The translations under genes and the position numbers were made by a program. 64,000 nt of DNA, taken from the NCBI GenBank assembly GCA_018268355.1, contig JAFDWR010000004.1:62404-126403 (forward strand), written 5' to 3'. Below the pieces are notes generated by a model. It worked only from the letters and a program-made list of their open reading frames with translations, was not told the DNA's origin and made no database searches. This stretch comes from Armatimonadota bacterium. GTDB taxonomy: Bacteria; Armatimonadota; Fimbriimonadia; Fimbriimonadales; Fimbriimonadaceae. Within the stretch, counting starts at the first letter, position 1, and each line of letters starts with the position of its first letter. Positions 57,374 to 64,000 of this stretch are shown here, piece by piece.

Positions 57374-58216
57374 CTATTCTATCGGCCCGTCGAAGAGAGA
57401 TGCTTGAATCGGGGGAGGCTCGGCCTCGCCCACCAGCCGCCGTAGTCGGTTTGCTGTCGCCGGGGCGTGGCCGGCATAGCTATTGCCAATCACGCATCGG
57501 ACCGTCCGGCCCGAGAGATCACCGAGCCGCTCCAGCCACCACCGGAGCCGCGGCGTGGCATCGAAGAGCTCGTGGTTGTCGAACTCGTACTGGCCGTGCT
57601 GACCGCAGAGCCGAAGGTAGATCTCGCCGCCGGTGTCCACCGGCGGAAAGGGCGCATTCCAGTCTTGAGGAATTCGGGCGGACTCACCCCGACCCGCGAG
57701 GTCGGCAGCAACCCAAATCACCCCGAGATTGGTCAAGGCCGAGGTGACCGAGGGCCGCCACCAGCACCGGTGCCGAAACTCCACCGCCAGCCGCAGCCCT
57801 GGATGCTTCTCGACCGCTTGGGCAAGGAACCGCTCCAAGGCGAGTTCCTCGCCGAGCACAAAGGTAGGCGGAAACTGGAGCAGCGTAACGACATCCCGGC
57901 CCAGCGGGGCAATGCGGGCCAGATAGTCGTCAAAGGCGGTCCGCGCCTCATTGCTTGCGAGCCACCCCGCCAATTCGCCGTGGGTCACCACGCGCGGAGC
58001 CTTGAGCGAAAGCGAAAAGCCAGCGGGAATCGCTTTTGACCACGACTCAATCGTGCGTTCGCTCGGCAAGGCGTAGAAGGTGGTGTCGAGCTCAAGGGCC
58101 GAAAACTGAGAGACGGTGAAGCGCAGTCTGCCCTCGGCTCGAAGACCCTTGGGAAAGAACACCCCCGACCAATCGTCATACGCAAAGCCGATCGGTCCGA
58201 TACTCCACCTTGTCAC
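57374..58216 (-). CDS. DUF72 (YecE-like) protein
   Basis: The product is 280 aa from GTG 58216. GPIGFAYDDWSGVFFP at the start and LELDTTFYALPSERTIESW, LLQFPPTF and AVEFRHRCWW are the DUF72 barrel motifs. The last 20 aa are extra. Its structure is a TIM barrel of unknown catalytic role. CAAAAT lies 6 nt before the GTG. The divergent neighbour is the GH57 gene. Confidence 0.9.
   Translation of the reverse strand: MTRWSIGPIGFAYDDWSGVFFPKGLRAEGRLRFTVSQFSALELDTTFYALPSERTIESWSKAIPAGFSLSLKAPRVVTHGELAGWLASNEARTAFDDYLARIAPLGRDVVTLLQFPPTFVLGEELALERFLAQAVEKHPGLRLAVEFRHRCWWRPSVTSALTNLGVIWVAADLAGRGESARIPQDWNAPFPPVDTGGEIYLRLCGQHGQYEFDNHELFDATPRLRWWLERLGDLSGRTVRCVIGNSYAGHAPATANRLRRLVGEAEPPPIQASLFDGPIE
57376..57381 (-). 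promoter_or_regulatory. -10 box of the HIT gene
   Basis: TAGAAT, 6 nt before ATG 57369; leaderless arrangement. Confidence 0.5.
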
Positions 58217-58241
58217 GCCCCGATTTTGACCGCAAACCCGC

Positions 58242-58247
58242 TACAAT
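58242..58247 (+). promoter_or_regulatory. -10 box of the GH57 gene
   Basis: TACAAT, 7 nt before ATG 58255; leaderless arrangement. Confidence 0.65.
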
Positions 58248-58254
58248 CAAGCCT

Positions 58255-59949
58255 ATGATCCATGGGCGTTTCTTGCTTTGCCTGCACTCACACATGCCCT
58301 ACGTGTTGAGCCACGGCAAAAGCCCCCACGGAACCGACTGGATCAATGAATCGGCGGCGGAGTGCTACCTGCCGCTCCTCTTCGCTCTCGACCGACTCCT
58401 CCAGGAGGGAATCAAGCCCCGCTGGACGGTCAACATGACCCCGATTCTCTCTGAGCAGCTCGAAGACGAGAGCTTCAAGGCCGGGTTCGAAGAGTACTGC
58501 CAGGAGAAGATCGACTACGCGAAGAAGGACGCGGAAGGGTTCCTCGCCAAGGGCGAGATGAACATGGTCGGCCTTGCCCGGTTCTGGCAGCACCAATTCC
58601 AGCGCGCGCTCGATCAGTTTCGCGACCGGTGGGATCGATCCATCGTCGGCGGCTTCCGATTCTTCCAAGAGGAAGGCAGCATCGAGATCATCACCTGCGG
58701 CGCAACCCACGGCTACCAGCCGCTCCTTGCCACCGAAGAGAGCTGCCACGCCCAAATCCAAGTCGCGGTGGCCAACCACGAAAAGCACTACGGCCGAAAG
58801 CCACGCGGCATCTGGCTACCGGAATGCGCCTACCGCCCCAGCTACGATTGGAAGTCGCCGGTCGAGGCGAGCGCGCCCTTCCCGCGGCTCGGCACGGAGC
58901 AGATTGTTCAACAGCACGGCATCGAATACTTCTTTGTCGACAGCCACATGATCCGCGGCGGCCAGCCGCTCGGCACCTACGCGCAGAAATTCCCCCAGCT
59001 TGCCGAGCTCTTTGCCCGGTCGAGCAAGTTCTTCACGCCGAGCGAGGAGTTCCGCAGCGAGTACGAGCACTACGTCCTTGAGAACGGCGTGACCGTCTTT
59101 GCGCGCGACCCCGAAACGACGGTCAAGGTCTGGTCGGGCGACGTCGGTTATCCAGGCAGCGAGTACTACCTTGAGTTCCACAAGCAGCTTTATCCGGGGC
59201 GCCACCGCTACTGGCGCATCAGCCAAAACAAGGCCGACCTCGGCGCAAAGCAGCCCTACGACCCCTACCACGCCTACGAGAAGATCGTCGAGCACGCCAA
59301 GGACTTCGTCCAGACCCTAAAGAGCACCCTCGCGCACTACAAGGGCGTCGCCGACCGCGTCGGCACCGTCGTCGCGATGTACGACACCGAACTCTTTGGC
59401 CATTGGTGGTGGGAAGGCCCCGAATTCCTCTATGAGGTCGCCCGCGAGATGGCAAAGGACGGCACCGTCGAGATGGTCACCGGCGGCGACATGCTCGACC
59501 AACACCCCGCCCACCACATGATTCACATGCCGGAAGGAAGCTGGGGCGAAGGCGGCTATCACTACATCTGGCTCAACGACGATAACGCCTGGACGTGGCA
59601 AAAGCTCTATCCCGCCGAGCGACGGATGCGCGAGCTCGCCGACCGCAACCTCACTGGCCAAGCCCGCGAGATCCTCACCCAAGCCGCGCGCGAGCTGCTC
59701 CTCGCAGAAGCAAGTGATTGGCAGTTCCTGATCTCCACCTGGGCGGCGCGAGACTATGCCGAGATTCGCTTCGACGACCACGTCCAGCGCTTCTTCCGGC
59801 TCGCCGACCTCGCCGAAAACGTGGCTGACGGAGGGGTTTTGACCGAGGCTGAGGTTGAATTCCTTGAAGATTGCAAGCTGAAAGATGCTCCTTTCGCCGA
59901 GCTCCAGCCCGACGTCTGGCGTACTCGCAAGGCATTCCAAGTCGGGTAA
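58255..59949 (+). CDS. GH57 1,4-alpha-glucan branching enzyme
   Basis: From ATG 58255 the product is 564 aa, close to the GH57 branching enzymes. LCLHSHMPYV at the N-terminus, GIWLPECAY with the nucleophile Glu near 190, and MYDTELFGHWWWEGPEFL with the acid Asp near 376 are the family's conserved regions. The C-terminal helical domain (LNDDNAWTWQKLYPAERRM and on) is the usual substrate-binding part. It makes alpha-1,6 branches in glycogen. No glycogen synthase is in the window. TACAAT is 7 nt upstream. Confidence 0.92.
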   Translation: MIHGRFLLCLHSHMPYVLSHGKSPHGTDWINESAAECYLPLLFALDRLLQEGIKPRWTVNMTPILSEQLEDESFKAGFEEYCQEKIDYAKKDAEGFLAKGEMNMVGLARFWQHQFQRALDQFRDRWDRSIVGGFRFFQEEGSIEIITCGATHGYQPLLATEESCHAQIQVAVANHEKHYGRKPRGIWLPECAYRPSYDWKSPVEASAPFPRLGTEQIVQQHGIEYFFVDSHMIRGGQPLGTYAQKFPQLAELFARSSKFFTPSEEFRSEYEHYVLENGVTVFARDPETTVKVWSGDVGYPGSEYYLEFHKQLYPGRHRYWRISQNKADLGAKQPYDPYHAYEKIVEHAKDFVQTLKSTLAHYKGVADRVGTVVAMYDTELFGHWWWEGPEFLYEVAREMAKDGTVEMVTGGDMLDQHPAHHMIHMPEGSWGEGGYHYIWLNDDNAWTWQKLYPAERRMRELADRNLTGQAREILTQAARELLLAEASDWQFLISTWAARDYAEIRFDDHVQRFFRLADLAENVADGGVLTEAEVEFLEDCKLKDAPFAELQPDVWRTRKAFQVG

Positions 59950-59958
59950 ACCTTTAGC

Positions 59959-60708
59959 GTGATCCTGTCAACTTTGCTCGGACTTTCCCTTCTTCAAACC
60001 CAAGGGATTGGAGAAGCCGAAGGCTACAAGCCCTCCAAGGTCAAGCCGCTCGAACTGGCCCGGAAGGCGGATGCCGCCCTCAAGAAGCTCTCCGACGCCA
60101 AGGCGGTCGTCGACTTTGCGGTGGAAATGCCGAACGGCAAGGGCCAGACCCAAGGCTTTGTCAAGATTCGGGACGCCGACCACGTCGCCGTGCAATTTGG
60201 CCGCGTCCGCAACATCCTCGACGTGTCAGTCACGCCCGCGATCCGCAACGGCGACCGCGCGGGAATCCTGCTTGATGACGGCTGGGTGACCGCCGCTCCG
60301 AGCAAGCTTGCCCCGATGCTCCTGCCGAGCAAAGGCATCGTCGCGACCTGGCCGTGGATGGGCCAGCAGTACGCAATGTGCGGCCTGATGAACGGCTCGA
60401 CCCCGTTTGCCTACTACATGTCCGCGGCGCTCGCCGCGAAAGAGGACTACAAGGTACAGGTCTTTGAGCGCGCGGTGAAGGTCGAAGGCACCACCTACAA
60501 GACGATCCGCGTCGTCACGACCCGAACCAAGTCGGGCGAGAAGAAGCTCGGCCCCTATAAGGTCGCGATGACGTTTGACATGGGCAGCGCCCTGCCGGTC
60601 ACGATGGTCTCGGAGGCGAAGAGCCCGCGTGGCAAGGTGAAGAGCCTTTGGAATGCCCGCTGGACGGGACCCGAGAAGTTTGAAGACAAAGTCTTCAAGC
60701 TGCCCTAA
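59959..60708 (+). CDS. Secreted protein, possibly LolA/LppX-like fold
   Basis: The product is 249 aa from GTG 59959. A weak signal peptide (MILSTLLGLSLLQTQG) is followed by ARKADAALKKLSDAKAVVDF and VKIRDADHVAVQFG, then YMSAALAAKEDYKVQVFERAVKVEGTTYKTIRVV and a strand-rich end. The order (helix, then antiparallel strands describing a substrate-independent barrel) recalls LolA-type outer-membrane carriers, but similarity is too weak to assign. It starts 9 nt after the GH57 stop and converges on the isochorismatase gene with a 4-nt overlap. Confidence 0.55.
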   Translation: MILSTLLGLSLLQTQGIGEAEGYKPSKVKPLELARKADAALKKLSDAKAVVDFAVEMPNGKGQTQGFVKIRDADHVAVQFGRVRNILDVSVTPAIRNGDRAGILLDDGWVTAAPSKLAPMLLPSKGIVATWPWMGQQYAMCGLMNGSTPFAYYMSAALAAKEDYKVQVFERAVKVEGTTYKTIRVVTTRTKSGEKKLGPYKVAMTFDMGSALPVTMVSEAKSPRGKVKSLWNARWTGPEKFEDKVFKLP

Positions 60709-61259
60709 GCGCCGGCTTCTTTGACCAGCTTGAGCACCTCGCGAAACGCAGGGTGCTCGGCGGTCGCCATCCATTCGTAGGCAAGGGCCTCGGTGTGGAT
60801 GCTTGTCGCGCCGCCCGCCGCCATTCGCTTCAGGCCCAGCTCGTGGCGCGCCTGCGTGCTTGCGGAGAGCGCATCTTCGGCCAGCACCACCCCGTAGCCC
60901 GCCGCAATGAGGTCGAGCGCGGTCTGAGTCACGCAGATGTGGGTCTCGATGCCCACGAGGACCACGTGCGATCGACCCGACGCCTTCAACCACGTCATCA
61001 CCTCGGGCGTCGCCGCGCTGAAAACCATCTTCTGACTCGTCGATTGGATGAGCGGAACGAGGGCCTCATGGGTGCCTCCCATGCGCTCGACGTTCTGCTC
61101 GGTGGCATAGACGGGCACGCTGAGGGCGCCTGCCACCTTCAGCAGGAACTCCGCCCGGCGCAAGACGCGCTCGTTCTCGTGGATCGAGGCCAGGAACTTC
61201 GGCTGGATGTCAACAACGAGGACGACGGACGATTCGGGCGTGAGTCGGGGCGCGCTCAT
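60705..61259 (-). CDS. Isochorismatase-like cysteine hydrolase
   Basis: The product is 184 aa. The triad residues are Asp17 (VVDIQP), Lys77 (SQKMVFSA) and Cys109 (GIETHICVTQTAL), with a cis-peptide-type GIETH segment. The family includes YcaC-like hydrolases; the substrate is unknown. TACACT lies exactly 6 nt before the ATG. Confidence 0.9.
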   Translation of the reverse strand: MSAPRLTPESSVVLVVDIQPKFLASIHENERVLRRAEFLLKVAGALSVPVYATEQNVERMGGTHEALVPLIQSTSQKMVFSAATPEVMTWLKASGRSHVVLVGIETHICVTQTALDLIAAGYGVVLAEDALSASTQARHELGLKRMAAGGATSIHTEALAYEWMATAEHPAFREVLKLVKEAGA

Positions 61260-61265
61260 GCATCA

Positions 61266-61271
61266 AGTGTA
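61266..61271 (-). promoter_or_regulatory. -10 box of the isochorismatase-like gene
   Basis: TACACT, 6 nt before ATG 61259; leaderless arrangement. Confidence 0.6.
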
Positions 61272-61416
61272 GCCGCCTCGAACCTGGTGATCCTGCGAGC
61301 ACGTCCAACCCGTTAAGTGCCAGCGATTGACGCGCGGAGCCAAAATGCGTCACGATGGTGCTGGTTCCGGTAAAGCGTCGCCAATCTGGCGGTGTGGCAC
61401 CCAAGGTAAGGAAAAC

Positions 61417-61950
61417 ATGAAGATGCTCAAGATGGCGGCCGGGGTTGCCGCGCTCGGTGTCGTCGCAAGCGCGTCGGCACAGCTGGATGTCCATCCGGCA
61501 AATCTGACTTTCCGTGCAGGTCTCGTCCTGCCCGTCGACAGCGCTCTGCGCAACTTCAGCAAGACGTTCTTCGGCGTCGGTGTTGACTACGTCCTCCCGA
61601 ATCAGTTCCTGAACCTCAAGAACAGCGAGAGCTACATCTCGCTCGATTGGTTCGGTCGAAGCAGCAACGGCGTGAACGGCAACGTCTTCCCGATCGCGTT
61701 CAACCAGCGATTCTGGCTCGGTCAGAACAGCTCGAGCCTCGGTCGCTACGGCACGCCGTACGCGACGTTTGGCATCGGCGCTGCGATCATCGACGTCGGA
61801 CAGAGCAGCACCAAGCTCCTCCTTCGCGGTGGCCTTGGCGTTGAGCTCGGTTCGCACCTCTGCGCCGAAGCGATCCTCACCCTCACCGACAAGAGCGCAA
61901 GCGGCGTCCGCGCCAACGCAGTCGGCATCTACGTCGGCTACCGATTCTAA
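61417..61950 (+). CDS. Predicted outer-membrane beta-barrel protein
   Basis: From ATG 61417 the product is 177 aa: signal peptide (MKMLKMAAGVAALGVVASASA), then alternating strands (LTFRAGLVLPV, FFGVGVDYVLP, YATFGIGAAIIDV, LLLRGGLGVELGSHLC, AVGIYVGYRF). The final residue is Phe after Tyr-Arg, the C-terminal signal for the BAM complex. Codons and strand pattern are those of a small eight-strand porin-like barrel. A strong terminator follows. It argues for an outer membrane. Confidence 0.75.
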   Translation: MKMLKMAAGVAALGVVASASAQLDVHPANLTFRAGLVLPVDSALRNFSKTFFGVGVDYVLPNQFLNLKNSESYISLDWFGRSSNGVNGNVFPIAFNQRFWLGQNSSSLGRYGTPYATFGIGAAIIDVGQSSTKLLLRGGLGVELGSHLCAEAILTLTDKSASGVRANAVGIYVGYRF

Positions 61951-61961
61951 GTCGAAAACTG

Positions 61962-61998
61962 AAAAGACCTCCCGGCCGATCTGGCAGGGAGGTCTTTT
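61962..61998. terminator. Bidirectional terminator after the beta-barrel gene
   Basis: AAAAGACCTCCC / GGGAGGTCTTTT is a perfect 12-bp stem with a 13-nt loop and a T-run on the plus strand; the A-run on the other side gives a T-run for the opposite gene. Confidence 0.9.
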
Positions 61999-62007
61999 TT
62001 TGTTGCC

Positions 62008-63216
62008 TCAGCGGCGGTTGATGGTTTCGAGGACCAGATCGGGCGTCTTGCCCGAGCCATCGGATTGGCCGCCGTCGTCCTTGCCGTCCTCGCCCGTTGA
62101 ATAGGCGCGGAAGGCGGCGCGGTCGGCCTTGTAGACAAAGCTGAGGCCCGTGTAGGGGTCGATCGAGAGCTCATCGCCCTCCTTGATCGTGGCGGGTGCC
62201 GCCCCGGTCGATTTCACCGTGCTCCAAAGTCCGGCGTGGAGGCCGAGGAGCCGCGTCCGGGCGAGGCTCGCGGTCCACATTGGCAGCAGTCGCCGTCCAC
62301 CCTTGAAGAACGCGAGCGAAAGCGTTGACCACGGTCGGTCGCGCTCCTTGTCGGGTTCGCCAATCTTCGCGTAAGGCTGCTGGCTGTCGTGGGTGACCGC
62401 GCTGATCTCCTGGTCAATCTCGCCCGAGAAGCCCTGGAAGAAGTCGCGCCGCTTCGTATCGTCCTCGCGCAGCGATTGGAGCGCCTTGGCGGTGTCGCGG
62501 CTGTTGCCGCCCAGCCGCGCGACGAGCGGGCCGATCTTGTTGTCCCGGACCGCGTCTTGGACGTTTTGGACCGCGTAAAGCATGTTCAACCGCTCGTGGG
62601 CGAGGATGGACTCAAACTTGGGGCGGGCCTTCAGGATCTGGCGGATGCCTTGCCCCAAGGTCTTGAGGTCGTTCACCGGGAAGTTCTCGAGGTTGGGCGC
62701 GATCGCGCGGCGACACTCGTCGACGATCTCGAGCCCGAGCGTCGCATCAACCACGCTGCCTCCGCAAAGGTTCATGCCGAACTGGATGCCCGCAAGCGCG
62801 ATCTCCACCGCGGCCGACGTTCGATTCTCGGAGAGTGCGGTTTCGATCCGCCAAACGAAGTTGCGCCCGAGCATCCGCCAACCGACATGGTGGGGCGGCA
62901 GGACGGTGGGCTCGCGGCCCACAAAGACGAACTCGAACGGCTTGCGCCGCGACCCGACGAGCTTGCGATAGCCGTTCTCCGAAAGCAGAAGCGCCTTGTT
63001 TCGCGCCTTCTTGTCAAAGGCCACGTAGTTCTTGAAATCCGCGGTGGCGGCTTCCACCATGTCGGCGGCGGCGACGTAGTCGGCAAAGGCGTTCTCCGAC
63101 GAGATCGAGGCCGCAGGCTCGTTGGGGACATAGTTTGGATAAGGAACTTCTACTTTTCCTCGACATCCAGCCGCAACCGCGACCACTCCTACAATCGTCC
63201 AGCCCATCCTTGGCAT
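62008..63216 (-). CDS. Predicted lipoprotein, unknown
   Basis: From ATG 63216 the product is 402 aa with a signal ending AAGC (Cys18). The mature part is largely helical (FADYVAAADMVEAATADFKNY, LENFPVNDLKTLGQGIRQIL, RLNMLYAVQNVQDAVRDNKI) and ends with IDPYTGLSFVYK, a segment seen in bacterial proteins where a type-II-secretion-like or Gly-x-Pro motif closes the domain. Function unknown. TATGGT lies 6 nt before the ATG; the longer upstream frame would remove the lipobox position. Confidence 0.7.
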   Translation of the reverse strand: MPRMGWTIVGVVAVAAGCRGKVEVPYPNYVPNEPAASISSENAFADYVAAADMVEAATADFKNYVAFDKKARNKALLLSENGYRKLVGSRRKPFEFVFVGREPTVLPPHHVGWRMLGRNFVWRIETALSENRTSAAVEIALAGIQFGMNLCGGSVVDATLGLEIVDECRRAIAPNLENFPVNDLKTLGQGIRQILKARPKFESILAHERLNMLYAVQNVQDAVRDNKIGPLVARLGGNSRDTAKALQSLREDDTKRRDFFQGFSGEIDQEISAVTHDSQQPYAKIGEPDKERDRPWSTLSLAFFKGGRRLLPMWTASLARTRLLGLHAGLWSTVKSTGAAPATIKEGDELSIDPYTGLSFVYKADRAAFRAYSTGEDGKDDGGQSDGSGKTPDLVLETINRR

Positions 63217-63222
63217 GGTTCG

Positions 63223-63228
63223 ACCATA
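63223..63228 (-). promoter_or_regulatory. -10 box of the 402-aa lipoprotein gene
   Basis: TATGGT, 6 nt before ATG 63216; leaderless arrangement. Confidence 0.5.
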
Positions 63229-63266
63229 CCACCCCGCGCTGGTAATCTGTCCAGGTAGGTTCAACA

Positions 63267-64000
63267 ATGAAAGGCGTCATTCTGGCTGCCGGCAAGGGAA
63301 GTCGGCTTTATCCCATCACTCACCACATCGCCAAGCCCCTCCTGCCGCTTGCGAACAAAATGACCCTCGCCTATGCGTTTGATGCGCTCAAAGGCATGGG
63401 AATCGACGAGATCTGCGTTGTCGTGGGCGAGAACGAGGGCCAGATGAAGGCCGCGCTCGGCGACGGCAGCAAGTTCGGCGTGAAGCTCAGCTTTGTCCGC
63501 CAAACTGAGCCGAAGGGCCTCGCCCATGCGGTTGGGTTTGCCCAGGAGTTCGTCGGCGACGACAGCTTTGTCCTCTACCTGGGCGATGCGATCTACGATC
63601 GCGGTTTTGGTGAAATCGCGGCCCGATTCCGCGATTCGGGATGCGCAAACCTTAACCTGGTCAAGCCGGTTGAGGACCCGCGGCGCTTTGGCGTTGCGAC
63701 CGTGGAAGGCGAGCGGATTGTCCGCCTCGTCGAGAAGCCCCAGAATCCCGAATCCAACCTTGCGATGGCGGGGATGTACTTCTTTGGCCCTGCTCTCTGG
63801 AAGGTCCTCCCGGACCTCCAGCCCTCGGGGCGCGGCGAGTTCGAGATCACCGATGCGATTCAGATGCTCATCGACCGGGGTGAGACCGTGCTTGCCGCCG
63901 TGTATGAAGGCGCGTGGTTCGACACCGGCACCCTCGATTCGTTCCTTGAAACGAGCCGATTCCTCGCCGGAGATGCCCCGGTCGTCGCAGGCCAGCTCTC
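63267..64000 (+). CDS. Sugar-1-phosphate nucleotidyltransferase, N-terminal part (runs off right edge)
   Basis: The frame is open from ATG 63267 to the window end (244 codons). MKGVILAAGKGSRLYPIT is the nucleotide-binding G-x-G-(T/S)-R-L motif, KPLLPLANKMTLAYAFDAL and LVEKPQNP and the GDAIYD metal site follow, ending YEGAWFDTGTLDSFLETS. This matches the glucose-1-phosphate thymidylyl-/uridylyltransferase family, closer to the long-form RmlA-like or GlmU-like proteins than to short RmlA. Downstream domains cannot be seen. The substrate cannot be decided. Confidence 0.9.
   Translation, partial: MKGVILAAGKGSRLYPITHHIAKPLLPLANKMTLAYAFDALKGMGIDEICVVVGENEGQMKAALGDGSKFGVKLSFVRQTEPKGLAHAVGFAQEFVGDDSFVLYLGDAIYDRGFGEIAARFRDSGCANLNLVKPVEDPRRFGVATVEGERIVRLVEKPQNPESNLAMAGMYFFGPALWKVLPDLQPSGRGEFEITDAIQMLIDRGETVLAAVYEGAWFDTGTLDSFLETSRFLAGDAPVVAGQL

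Noticed and set aside
1-64000. rRNA and tRNA genes
   Set aside because: I saw no cloverleaf with CCA-adjacent acceptor arms or rRNA signature in any gap; a tRNAscan run could still find one.

Overview
The window is GC-rich, densely coded DNA from a bacterial chromosome, apparently at or very near its replication origin. It carries flagellar genes, a PEP-CTERM protein, a beta-barrel protein ending in Phe (which implies an outer membrane), many short-leader genes and no rRNA or tRNA genes. I infer a motile, free-living diderm from a deep-branching group. Armatimonadota (Fimbriimonas-like) fits best, but this comes from general resemblance, not a search.

Layout. 0-3.1 kb: leftward flagellar rod/ring operon flgF-flgG-flgA-flgH, running off the left edge. 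3.2-11.9 kb: a PEP-CTERM trypsin-like protease, then rightward typA, a SprT-like gene, the NAD(P)HX repair enzyme, two membrane FHA proteins, ispE and a small membrane protein. 11.9-12.4 kb: non-coding repeats built on paired GGCGCGCC palindromes. 12.4-17.7 kb: a GNAT acetyltransferase broken by one UGA, a VWA protein, an NlpC/P60-like protein and valS. 17.7-27.7 kb: replication and segregation district with parS-like sites, a lone ABC ATPase, and a long leftward run recF-dciA-comEC-comEC(MBL)-priA-gmk-HIT that starts beside a DnaA-box-rich oriC candidate (26.77-26.97 kb). 27.7-36.8 kb: DUF58 protein, flagellin, the leftward recA-recX-rny-ogt group, lipoproteins, queE and a two-domain secreted protein.

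37-45 kb is the accessory part. It has an AT-richer Pif1-like helicase, about ten small proteins (mostly membrane) with no recognisable family, and at least nine copies of related palindromic repeats, some assembled into composites of about 0.3 kb. 45-64 kb returns to housekeeping and envelope genes: lipoamide dehydrogenase, CPBP protease, alaS, a PMT-like mannosyltransferase, an EF-hand secreted protein, crcB, DUF454, a GH25-like secreted protein, uracil-DNA glycosylase, HIT hydrolase, DUF72, a GH57 glucan branching enzyme, an isochorismatase-like hydrolase, a beta-barrel protein, a lipoprotein and the start of a sugar-nucleotidyltransferase.

The main signals beyond ordinary annotation are: (1) oriC plus clustered parS; (2) a TANNNT -10 box exactly 6-7 nt before the start codon in at least ten genes, implying widespread leaderless transcription; (3) the composite repeat family at 38-45 kb; (4) a FlgA whose N-terminus looks like a FlgG rod domain; (5) putative operators at recA and at flagellin; (6) an FHA/VWA set with FHA-ligand-like threonine motifs. 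Many starts were moved inward from the longest frame on the basis of signal peptides, -10 position, SD sites or overlaps; each case is stated.
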